Part shown: positions 1 to 6,605 of the stretch, one piece after another | Numbering within the stretch: position 1 is the first letter of the stretch | Layout of the letters: every line of letters starts with the position of its first letter | Virus record (IMG/VR): IMGVR_UViG_3300008448_000489 | Span: 1-27,543 of that record | Direction: 5' to 3' (one strand) | Origin: a virus | DNA length: 27,543 nt | Position numbers and translations under genes: made by a program | The notes under the pieces: generated by a model | The model's input: only the letters and a program-made list of their open reading frames with translations | Told to the model about the DNA's origin: nothing | Databases searched by the model: none

Positions 1-51
1 TCGGCACGCCTTGAAGTAATTGGGGAAGTTATTTCAGGGTCCTTCTACTAA
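1..51 (+). CDS. C-terminal end of a plus-strand gene (partial)
   Basis: Frame 1 is open from the window edge to a TAA at 49-51 and encodes a 16-residue tail ending EVISGSFY. The other two plus frames hit stops within the first 20 bases. A bidirectional terminator follows directly, which fits a convergent gene ending here. The stretch is too short to assign a function and could be chance. Confidence 0.4.
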   Translation, partial: SARLEVIGEVISGSFY

Positions 52-60
52 AGGACAAAT

Positions 61-110
61 AAAAAAAGCCCCCGCTCATCAAGATATTTCTTGACGGCGG
101 GGGTCTTTTG
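61..110. terminator. Bidirectional intrinsic terminator
   Basis: A 7-bp GC stem pairs CCCCCGC (69-75) with GCGGGGG (97-103). It encloses a second perfect 6-bp stem, TCAAGA (79-84) with TCTTGA (89-94), around a 4-base loop. On the minus strand the stem is followed by a run of seven T (67-61), which ends the late operon just after the holin. On the plus strand it is preceded by the A-run and followed by TCTTTTGTTT, so it can also stop transcription from the left. A small additional hairpin (GTCCTT 39-44 with AAGGAC 51-56) lies beside it. Confidence 0.88.
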
Positions 111-126
111 TTTAAACAGTATTAAG

Positions 127-312
127 TTATTTTACTCTACCGAATTCGGCAGCCGATGGGTCCAACCACTTCAACACGGGACCGAGGAAACCTGCGAGGG
201 CAGCCACTGCTAGTGTTTTAATGTCTGTTTCACCAGCGAGGTAGAGTGCGATTGCAGCAGATGCTGCAGCACGGAACCAGGTTAGCGATACTTGCTTTAG
301 TTGTTCCAGCAT
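127..312 (-). CDS. Putative holin (61 aa, small membrane protein)
   Basis: This 61-residue protein has a hydrophobic segment at about residues 15-27, a short acidic turn (GETD), and a second hydrophobic segment at about 32-48, followed by a polar tail. Two short membrane spans, small size and position directly after the endolysin gene are typical of phage holins, which form lesions in the cytoplasmic membrane and time lysis. The ATG sits right after the endolysin TAA, with AAAGG 7 bases upstream inside the lysin gene, so the two are probably translationally coupled. It is the last gene before the terminator. The assignment rests on topology and context, not on a sequence family I can name. 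Confidence 0.65.
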   Translation of the reverse strand: MLEQLKQVSLTWFRAAASAAIALYLAGETDIKTLAVAALAGFLGPVLKWLDPSAAEFGRVK

Positions 313-843
313 TTATTTACCTTTCTTGTTTGCCAAACCATGTACCTTGCAACAAGTACATACCAATACTTCAGCCTTAGCAGGCTTTTTCTTAGGTGCT
401 GAACCGATGGCTTCTGCCACTATTTGCTTGGCTAGGCTTGGTTGATTCTTCCACCAGAACCAAGGGCTGGTATCGCCAGCGTACTCAGGTTTGATGGAAA
501 CATGGAGGTGCTTGGTATGCGGATTTTGACCCGTATACTTTCGGTCACCCTGCTTTGCATGTTGGCGTGACCAAATCTTACTATTGAATATTAGATAACT
601 AACTCGGTTATCTTCTTTAAGGCGTTGAAAAATATCTGAACAGTCAATACCGTTCTTTGGGTCATGGGTTAAATCTACCGCAAGACCTGTGTTGTGGTCT
701 GAGTTAGGACTTAGTGCCAAATGTGCAGTGGAAGGGAGTAAACCGTCTGATGCTTTCTTGCGTAGGGGGGCAAGAGCAGTCGCCTGGCGTAGCATGGACA
801 ATGCAGCAGGGCTGGCAGACTTTGCAACTTTGGGTTTGGTCAT
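313..843 (-). CDS. Endolysin, M15-type peptidoglycan peptidase
   Basis: The 176-residue protein carries the zinc-peptidase signature of the M15 (VanY / L-Ala-D-Glu peptidase) group: the SxHxxGxAxD motif is SDHNTGLAVD at residues 48-57, giving ligands H50 and D57, and a downstream HLH (112-114) supplies the third histidine. Such enzymes cut the peptide stems of peptidoglycan, so this is the likely host-lysis enzyme. There is no signal peptide; release through a holin is expected and membrane proteins flank it on both sides. After a linker rich in K, P and A (about 150-160) the C terminus has an unusual cysteine cluster, CTCCKVHG, which could be a small metal-binding or wall-binding element. 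GAGGA lies 8 bases before the ATG. Confidence 0.85.
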   Translation of the reverse strand: MTKPKVAKSASPAALSMLRQATALAPLRKKASDGLLPSTAHLALSPNSDHNTGLAVDLTHDPKNGIDCSDIFQRLKEDNRVSYLIFNSKIWSRQHAKQGDRKYTGQNPHTKHLHVSIKPEYAGDTSPWFWWKNQPSLAKQIVAEAIGSAPKKKPAKAEVLVCTCCKVHGLANKKGK

Positions 844-846
844 CGC

Positions 847-1050
847 TCATTTCCTCAATGCTTCTTTAACTAACTCAGTTAATAGTTCTACTTTTTCTTC
901 CAGTAAATTAACTTTATCTTTAACACTAGAGCCACCATTGGGTCTTAATTCATATAGGTAATGCTTGACCATCCAGCGCACAGCGCCAGCAAATCCAGCA
1001 ACTAAAGTTAATATGGCTACGGCTAAGCCAGCCCAATCAGCAGGTGTCAT
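847..1050 (-). CDS. Small membrane protein of the lysis cassette (holin-like)
   Basis: The 67-residue protein has one membrane segment at about residues 7-27 and then a charged helix with leucine heptads (about 43-66) that probably forms a coiled coil. N-terminal anchor plus coiled-coil tail is seen in phage lysis-cassette proteins adjacent to endolysins, which are often annotated as holins or holin-associated proteins. Its TGA is four bases from the endolysin ATG, and AAGGA lies 7 bases before its own ATG. Whether this or the 61-aa protein is the pore-former cannot be told from sequence. Confidence 0.6.
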   Translation of the reverse strand: MTPADWAGLAVAILTLVAGFAGAVRWMVKHYLYELRPNGGSSVKDKVNLLEEKVELLTELVKEALRK

Positions 1051-1068
1051 GTTCTTTTCCTTAAGTGT

Positions 1069-3039
1069 TTAGACGACAGTACGAGCAGTAATCTGGAGAA
1101 TCCCACCATAGCCTGAGAAGTTGCCATTTGGTGGACTTGTGCGGGTGAAAGTCACCTGCTCAATCACTGCTTCCGTTGGTTCTCCATCGGCAGTGAAATC
1201 TTGGATGATGATTGTTTTACCTTGTGCTTCAAGTTGTTCTAATGATTGGAGTCTACCGAGCGCATAACCTTGGAAGCCCATAAGGTTTTTATGGCGGTCA
1301 CGCTCAGAGTCAAAACAAAAGACAGGAAACTGAACAACACGAGCACGGGTAGGAGTAGGCAAAGCCTTAACAGAGTAACCATAAACAACAGCGCCAGTCG
1401 TGGCAGTCGTATCGTTACGATTGAGGCGGAGTTTAAATTGCGCTTCAACATTAACATCCTCAAAAACGGAGGATAAGTCATAGTCATAGTCCTCTGTGCT
1501 TCCTTGTGCCACGGTACGAAAGGCTGAATCTACTCCATTGTCAACACGGAAAATATCAATATCACCTTGCAATGTTCCTTCGGTGCGTAGTTTTATACGC
1601 TTCCATGCTTTGTTCTCAAGAGTTTCATAACGGATAATACCTGTTGTTAACTCACCTGATTCAACTAATTCTGTAGCATGTTCAATGAATAAACCATCGC
1701 CGTTAACACAGAAGGCTAAGCGCCCAGTAATAGTAAGTGCTACGCCTTCTACTTTACCTGTTACTTCTGAGGCATAGACATCAGTTGCATAGGCATAGCC
1801 ACCATTTTGCAGTGGTTGACCTAAATCAACTCGGTAAATTCCAGAGTAGCCACCAATACCAGAGTCAACTCCAGCATATATGTACGAGCCAGTAGCGCTC
1901 ATTTTGAATACACCAAGTGAGGTTTTAAATACAAGCGGTCCATAGGACAAATCGCCAACCTCATTAGCAATAGCAACACGCAAGCCTTGGCTAGTACCAA
2001 GGATTACATAGGTTCCTAAGTAACCAAGTAGTCCAGTAATCTGCTCATCATTAGGAAGCGAAACAACAGTAGTCATTGTATTTAGCGTTCCATCATTAGC
2101 AACAGTTATTTTAAATACACTGCCTTGATTACCAGAAAATCCACCTACATAGATTGCTGCGCCTGACTCGGCAACGGCTCTAAAAGTATATGAAGTAGGT
2201 AGCGTAGAACTACCATTAACCGCAGTAAGAGTGCTTAGGTTTATGGATGAGCCAGTGTTTTTATTTAATTCATAAACAAATGTATTTTTGTTTGTGTCAT
2301 GATAAGCCAATATAAAACGATTCTTAACATATCCAATGGTGCCTTGCTCTGCATTGGCGGTATTAATTGCATAATCCTGATGTATAGCAGGGGAAGTTGC
2401 ATCAAAGGAATAGCGCCAAACCTTGGTGGGGGTAACCATCATTAGGTCATTACCGCCCATGGTTACGGCAATAATGCTTTCAGTAATGTCGGTGTTGGTT
2501 AGTATTGTAGTTTCTGTTAAGTCGCTTACTCTAATGCGAACCACACGAGCAGCCTCAGTAGAGGCGTACTTAACCAAGATTAGATATTCAACGCCAGCAA
2601 TTACCGTATTAAAAACACGGCTATCTCCTGTTGCTGCTTCTTGTAATGCTGTTCTACGCAGCAAAGATATTTCTCCAGGAGTCCAAGGATTAATACCTAC
2701 TGAATCATAGAAACGAAAGCGTGCTTCCTCTAGGGTTCCAATGATTGGCTCTTGATAGGTAGCCCCCGCACCAAGGTGAAAGGATGACTGAGAGCGAATC
2801 CAGTAGCCAGAACCAGAGAGCGACTGCTCGCCTGGGTCACGGAGTTGGTCCACACGCTGAGTACGAAACTCTGCAGTCTGCCTACGGTAAGGAGTGTTAT
2901 CAGTAATGGCATAGATGAAAGGCATGCCACCGATAGCAACATCATACTTATAGGTAGTTGGGTCGTAGTATGCAGAGATGCGACCCGATAAGTCAAGGAT
3001 TACGCGTTCAGATATATCGGGCGGTCTACTGTCTGCCAT
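1069..3039 (-). CDS. Virion tail protein, probable nozzle / beta-propeller type (656 aa)
   Basis: A 656-residue beta-rich protein without membrane segments. Residues about 130-430 contain repeated blade-like units with patterns such as YIYAGVDSG and IYVGGFSG, each a pair of strands with small loops, as in a beta propeller. The N terminus reads like an interaction region, with conserved-looking aromatic and Arg residues. Size, content and position (last structural gene before lysis, downstream of adaptor and fibres) resemble the nozzle (tail tubular B-like) proteins of podoviruses, though I recognise it only as a phage tail protein. AAGGAG stands 4 bases before the ATG. It may equally be an adhesion or minor tail protein. 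Confidence 0.6.
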   Translation of the reverse strand: MADSRPPDISERVILDLSGRISAYYDPTTYKYDVAIGGMPFIYAITDNTPYRRQTAEFRTQRVDQLRDPGEQSLSGSGYWIRSQSSFHLGAGATYQEPIIGTLEEARFRFYDSVGINPWTPGEISLLRRTALQEAATGDSRVFNTVIAGVEYLILVKYASTEAARVVRIRVSDLTETTILTNTDITESIIAVTMGGNDLMMVTPTKVWRYSFDATSPAIHQDYAINTANAEQGTIGYVKNRFILAYHDTNKNTFVYELNKNTGSSINLSTLTAVNGSSTLPTSYTFRAVAESGAAIYVGGFSGNQGSVFKITVANDGTLNTMTTVVSLPNDEQITGLLGYLGTYVILGTSQGLRVAIANEVGDLSYGPLVFKTSLGVFKMSATGSYIYAGVDSGIGGYSGIYRVDLGQPLQNGGYAYATDVYASEVTGKVEGVALTITGRLAFCVNGDGLFIEHATELVESGELTTGIIRYETLENKAWKRIKLRTEGTLQGDIDIFRVDNGVDSAFRTVAQGSTEDYDYDLSSVFEDVNVEAQFKLRLNRNDTTATTGAVVYGYSVKALPTPTRARVVQFPVFCFDSERDRHKNLMGFQGYALGRLQSLEQLEAQGKTIIIQDFTADGEPTEAVIEQVTFTRTSPPNGNFSGYGGILQITARTVV

Positions 3040-3062
3040 GTTGCTCCTTCATGATGCCCTTT

Positions 3063-3776
3063 TTATTCGTATGATTTTTTTTGCCACATATTTTTTTTGT
3101 AATAACCAAGAAATGTATTTTTTGCTGCTAACCAATTTTTTTGACCTTCATCATTTATTGATTCATCTTTTTCTATTTCCCAATTTTCTATTTTAAATGG
3201 AATTATTTGCACAATTGGAGTGCCACGCTTTATTATTCCTTCAAAATCTTTGTTTAAAAAAAATGGATAATTGCCTCTACCGATAGTTTGGTCGGCATCA
3301 ACGATTCCACTCAATGTTAAAAATGGTAAGTCAAAACGATTAAGTGGGTGAGTGGCTAAAAAAGAATATCCTTTTGGGGTTTTAAAAGTATAAGGTATAC
3401 GCCAGTTATATTGGGAAGGCTCACATCCAAATGGAATTGGAATATTTTTTTCATCTAATGTTCTAACTCCAACTGGTTCAGGACTTCCTTGACCCCAACG
3501 CAAATAATGCCTACCTTTTTCATCACTTATTTTAACTTCAATATCACACCAAAGTTCAATGGTATATCCTGCCATCAAAGAATCTAAATAAGGATAACAA
3601 GATTTTACATTTTTATCTACTATATTAGATTCTGCATTGAAAGAATAGTTCCCATAATGTACACCTTTTATTTTTTTATACCATTCAGGAATATATTGTT
3701 TTGCAGGTAAAACATTGTTTAATGCTAAGTCGTTTGATGTGGCATATTTTAATTTATTAACTTTGTTGTTTAGCAT
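3063..3776 (-). CDS. Tail-cluster protein with dUTPase-like fold signature, copy 2 (237 aa)
   Basis: This is a diverged tandem paralogue of the gene just upstream. Shared blocks include TPKGYS (133-138), GIVDAD (157-162), NYPFFLNKDFEG (169-180) and GTPIVQIIPF (185-194). The order P-x-G-Y, then G-[IV]-[IV]-D-x-D, then G-x-x-I-[AV]-Q-[IV]-I matches the core of the dUTPase / dCTP-deaminase fold (beta-clip). The catalytic Tyr of the DYRG motif and the C-terminal glycine-rich motif of real dUTPases are absent, so an enzyme is unlikely. I recall similar uncharacterised proteins in aquatic phages. Its ATG overlaps the previous TAA as TAATG, so the pair is coupled. Base composition is visibly more AT-rich than in the neighbours. 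Confidence 0.6.
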   Translation of the reverse strand: MLNNKVNKLKYATSNDLALNNVLPAKQYIPEWYKKIKGVHYGNYSFNAESNIVDKNVKSCYPYLDSLMAGYTIELWCDIEVKISDEKGRHYLRWGQGSPEPVGVRTLDEKNIPIPFGCEPSQYNWRIPYTFKTPKGYSFLATHPLNRFDLPFLTLSGIVDADQTIGRGNYPFFLNKDFEGIIKRGTPIVQIIPFKIENWEIEKDESINDEGQKNWLAAKNTFLGYYKKNMWQKKSYE

Positions 3777-4462
3777 TATTTATACTCTTTGTTTTGTCTA
3801 AACAATTTTTTATAGCCATCAAAAAAATTATTTCGCATTGCATAAACTTGATTTTTTGCTTTTAAATCATCTTCTTGTGTACCAAATTTTATTTCCCAGT
3901 CATCTCTTTTAAAAGGAATTACTTGAGCAATAGGTGTTCCTGCGGGAATCATTCCTTCAAAGTTTTTATTTTTCATTAAAAATGGAAAATTAACATTAGC
4001 GTTATAGGTATCTGTATCTACAAGACCTTCTAAAATTGAGAAAACACTTTCTCTATGAACTGGCGGTATAAATAAACAAGAGTATCCTTTAGGTGTTTGA
4101 ATACCCCAAGGGTTTATCCATTTAGGAATCATAGAACCATCTGTATCAGGATAAGTAGGTGCCTGCCATTCAGGATGAAATTCTAATGGTTTCCCTTGGG
4201 GCCATTCAAACCAATGTGCATCGTCTTTTATAGATACATAAACATCGCAGTAACTAAAAATTATGTAACCCGCACTTATAGCATCAAAAACAGGCATACA
4301 TTTTTTTATAGTCTGAGCAGTTCTACCTTCACCAGTAGGTTTCTTTTCACTGTTAGCGTATGTGGGCAGTTCTTTTAACCAACCTGGAAAAACATTTTTT
4401 GCTGGTTTAGGTTCAAACCCATCTAAAGGAATAGATAATGTATTGGTGAAGGTTATCTCCAT
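3776..4462 (-). CDS. Tail-cluster protein with dUTPase-like fold signature, copy 1 (228 aa)
   Basis: A 228-residue protein paralogous to the next gene. Alignable blocks are TPKGYS (123-128), GLVDTD (146-151), NVNFPFLMKN (156-165) and GTPIAQVIPF (175-184), which follow the order and spacing of strands in the dUTPase / dCTP-deaminase family. The catalytic Asp-Tyr and the terminal phosphate-binding motif are not present. The N-terminal half (W-rich, with PGWLKELP and a central AGYIIFSYCDVYVSI block) looks like further beta structure. It lies between a fibre-associated gene and the nozzle-like gene, suggesting a virion or assembly role. Function is unknown; the fold proposal is inference from pattern matching by eye. 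Confidence 0.6.
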   Translation of the reverse strand: MEITFTNTLSIPLDGFEPKPAKNVFPGWLKELPTYANSEKKPTGEGRTAQTIKKCMPVFDAISAGYIIFSYCDVYVSIKDDAHWFEWPQGKPLEFHPEWQAPTYPDTDGSMIPKWINPWGIQTPKGYSCLFIPPVHRESVFSILEGLVDTDTYNANVNFPFLMKNKNFEGMIPAGTPIAQVIPFKRDDWEIKFGTQEDDLKAKNQVYAMRNNFFDGYKKLFRQNKEYK

Positions 4463-4478
4463 TGTACTCCTTATTAGA

Positions 4479-4826
4479 TTATGACCAGTTGTAATCTGGG
4501 TTCACAAAGGGATTTGGCCCTACATTTACCCATTTTTTCAACTCCTCATTGTATTCATATAAGTGAGTATTGTCAAATGGTTTTGCCGTAAATGGTACTT
4601 TTTGCCCATTTTCATCTACAAAACATTCACCATTCCATTTGCCACCAATGGTTGCTAGGCCAAATCTTTTGCACGATATTGCCTTTTTAGCCCCTGATTC
4701 AACTGCAAGAAAATTTGCCCATATATCATCATCTTTATCTAAAAGAATTACATTAAGGACATTATCTTCAGAATCAAGAAGGGCAAACACATAAACTTCT
4801 TCGTCTACATTTTCTATATTTTCCAT
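4479..4826 (-). CDS. Small acidic fibre-associated protein (115 aa)
   Basis: The 115-residue acidic protein begins with a strand-rich segment (VYVFALLDSEDNVLNVILL) in the style of short phage proteins encoded after tail fibres, which open with a hydrophobic 'A-L-D-x-x-N-x-V' stretch and end with an aromatic tail (here KWVNVGPNPFVNPDYNWS). These are often fibre chaperones or fibre-tip components, but family membership is not certain. It follows the glycine-rich adhesin gene by one base; AGGA lies about 9 bases before the ATG. Confidence 0.55.
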   Translation of the reverse strand: MENIENVDEEVYVFALLDSEDNVLNVILLDKDDDIWANFLAVESGAKKAISCKRFGLATIGGKWNGECFVDENGQKVPFTAKPFDNTHLYEYNEELKKWVNVGPNPFVNPDYNWS

Positions 4827-4827
4827 A

Positions 4828-6285
4828 TTATGCGTTCCTAACTAGTAGAACATATCCATTTACTCCAGCATCTGCGGCACTGTTATCGCTAGAACCAGTT
4901 CCTTTTCCTTTATTGGCGCCATAATAAGTGCCATCATATAGAATACCTAAATAGTTTCCTGTATTACCAGAAGCCGCATTACCCGCACCAACTCCGCCCG
5001 CTCCGTTTGGAGAAGAAGCGTTGCCGCTACCAGTTCCACCATTAGCAGTTGCCGAATTGCTACCGTTTCCTCCAGCGTTACCGCCGTTTCCTCCAGCCTC
5101 AACAACTATATTAAATTGATTGTTAGCAGAATTCTTCTGCCATCTTCCGCCGCCACCACCGCCCGAGCCACCTGCTCCGCCAGCACCAGCAGTATAGTTA
5201 TTTAAATCTACAGTGGTTCCATTAGAACCTTTGCTTCCACCTGCAGCGTTAACAGCACCAACAGTCGTTGTTCCGCCAGCAGAATTAGTTGCCCCTGCGC
5301 CAACAGTTACAGTAACATTTCCTGTATTTACGGTTGTTAAGTTAGTTTCAGCATAATACCCTGAACCACCGCCACCACCACCAGCAATAGAGGTTGAGTT
5401 AAATCCATAATCAGTAGCAAAGCCTCCAGAAAAACCTCTATTTGATAATCCAGCCGAGCCACCAGCGCCAATTAGATATGCTTTATATGTAGCAGGATAT
5501 GAACTTGGAGTCCATGTTCCACTTGTATTAAACTGGAAAACAGTAGCAGGTATAGTTACAGAATTTGAAGCAGTTGAGTCTGCACAAGTTCCATTAGCAT
5601 TAGTTGCTTTTACTTTAAATGTGTAACTATTTCCAATCGTAAGTCCAGTAAATGTATGCGATGTAGAACTTGTTGAAGCCGCAGTCTGAGATGTTTGAGC
5701 GGTTGTTCCATTAAGGAACGGAGTAATTGTTATAGAAGAAAGCGGTTTACCGCCATTATCCCCATTGGTCCAAGTAACTACTACATCTGTGGTGGTGTTG
5801 CTTGTGGTTGCTGTGCCAATGGTTCTTACCTGTGGCAAAGTAGTTGCAGTAACTGCAGCAGCATTGGGCGTATTACCACTTGTTCCGTATGAGTTTTGAG
5901 CAGTACCAAATACTGTGTATGAAGTACCTGGCGTTAAACCCGAAATAGTAACTGTAGTACCAGAAGAATTACCACTATACCCGCCAACAGTAGTAAACGC
6001 ATTGTATTGTAGAACAGCGCCACCATTAGTTGCTGGGGTAAATGCTATTGATAGTTTTCCAGCAGTAGCGGTCCAGGCATCACCAGTGGCTGCATCTGTT
6101 GGCGTAGCAATAGTTGGAGTTCCAGGTGAAGCAGAGCAAGGAACCCAAGCGGTGCCGCTATAGATTTCAAGAATTGTTAATGTACCATTGTAGAATAAAT
6201 CACCAATAGCAGGACTGGCTGGTCTATCAGCAGTGGCTCCAGAAGGAATACCACTTTCTGCAGGAGGAAATTGCGAAATTGTCAT
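4828..6285 (-). CDS. Receptor-binding adhesin: two FN3 domains and a glycine-rich tip (485 aa)
   Basis: Residues about 20-50 form a short module ending IYSGTAWV. Two fibronectin type III domains follow (about 55-148 and 152-246), each with the typical GLTxGxSYTF turn before the last strands. From about 255 to the end the protein is dominated by glycine runs (GGGGGGSG, GGSGGGGGGR, GGNGGNAGGNGS) separated by Asn/Thr/Ala, and it closes with GYVLLVRNA. A glycine-rich lattice on a beta stem resembles the tip adhesins of some tailed phages (for example the polyglycine sandwich of T-even gp38), so host recognition is the probable role. The ATG overlaps the previous TAA (TAATG) with GGAG 8 bases upstream. 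Confidence 0.75.
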   Translation of the reverse strand: MTISQFPPAESGIPSGATADRPASPAIGDLFYNGTLTILEIYSGTAWVPCSASPGTPTIATPTDAATGDAWTATAGKLSIAFTPATNGGAVLQYNAFTTVGGYSGNSSGTTVTISGLTPGTSYTVFGTAQNSYGTSGNTPNAAAVTATTLPQVRTIGTATTSNTTTDVVVTWTNGDNGGKPLSSITITPFLNGTTAQTSQTAASTSSTSHTFTGLTIGNSYTFKVKATNANGTCADSTASNSVTIPATVFQFNTSGTWTPSSYPATYKAYLIGAGGSAGLSNRGFSGGFATDYGFNSTSIAGGGGGGSGYYAETNLTTVNTGNVTVTVGAGATNSAGGTTTVGAVNAAGGSKGSNGTTVDLNNYTAGAGGAGGSGGGGGGRWQKNSANNQFNIVVEAGGNGGNAGGNGSNSATANGGTGSGNASSPNGAGGVGAGNAASGNTGNYLGILYDGTYYGANKGKGTGSSDNSAADAGVNGYVLLVRNA

Positions 6286-6587
6286 TAGACTATCTCCACT
6301 CCGCTAATGTGAAAGTTAACAGCAGTAGTTGAAGCAGAGCCTTTGATGGTATCACTGGCATCTACAACCTGCTTTAAATCCACAAAGATAGTAGTTGCAG
6401 CATCAACTGCCACGCTAGATAGTATAGCCACATCGTCAAGTAATATAGATGCAGTCACTGCGCTAGTCGTAGTGTTGGTTACTCCAATGTTAGTTACTAC
6501 CGCAGTAGCAGTAGCAGGGGTTGTATAGAGTGTTGTGCTTGTCGTTGCAGCGGCCCCCCTAAAGAGGACTTTAGATGTTACAGCCAT
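6285..6587 (-). CDS. Small beta-sandwich virion protein (100 aa)
   Basis: The 100-residue protein is rich in Thr, Ala and Val with alternating hydrophobic strands (AVVTNIGVTNTTTSAVTASI) and few charged residues. Such short all-beta proteins occur among fibre and collar genes of tailed phages and are thought to be minor structural parts. It sits between the repeat fibre and the adhesin and is coupled to the adhesin by a TAATG overlap. No family can be named with confidence. Confidence 0.6.
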   Translation of the reverse strand: MAVTSKVLFRGAAATTSTTLYTTPATATAVVTNIGVTNTTTSAVTASILLDDVAILSSVAVDAATTIFVDLKQVVDASDTIKGSASTTAVNFHISGVEIV

Positions 6588-6605
6588 TAGTTACTGTATC
6601 CTTTC

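Noticed and set aside
1-60. tRNA 3' end at the left edge
   Set aside because: Only a small hairpin is present, without T-arm consensus or acceptor pairing.
2978-3196. Plus-strand frame rich in Phe and Leu across the 656/237-aa boundary
   Set aside because: It is the reverse of an AT-rich coding end and has no start signal or partner genes.
3063-4462. Functional dUTPases
   Set aside because: The catalytic Tyr and the C-terminal glycine-rich motif are missing, and the genes sit in the tail cluster.
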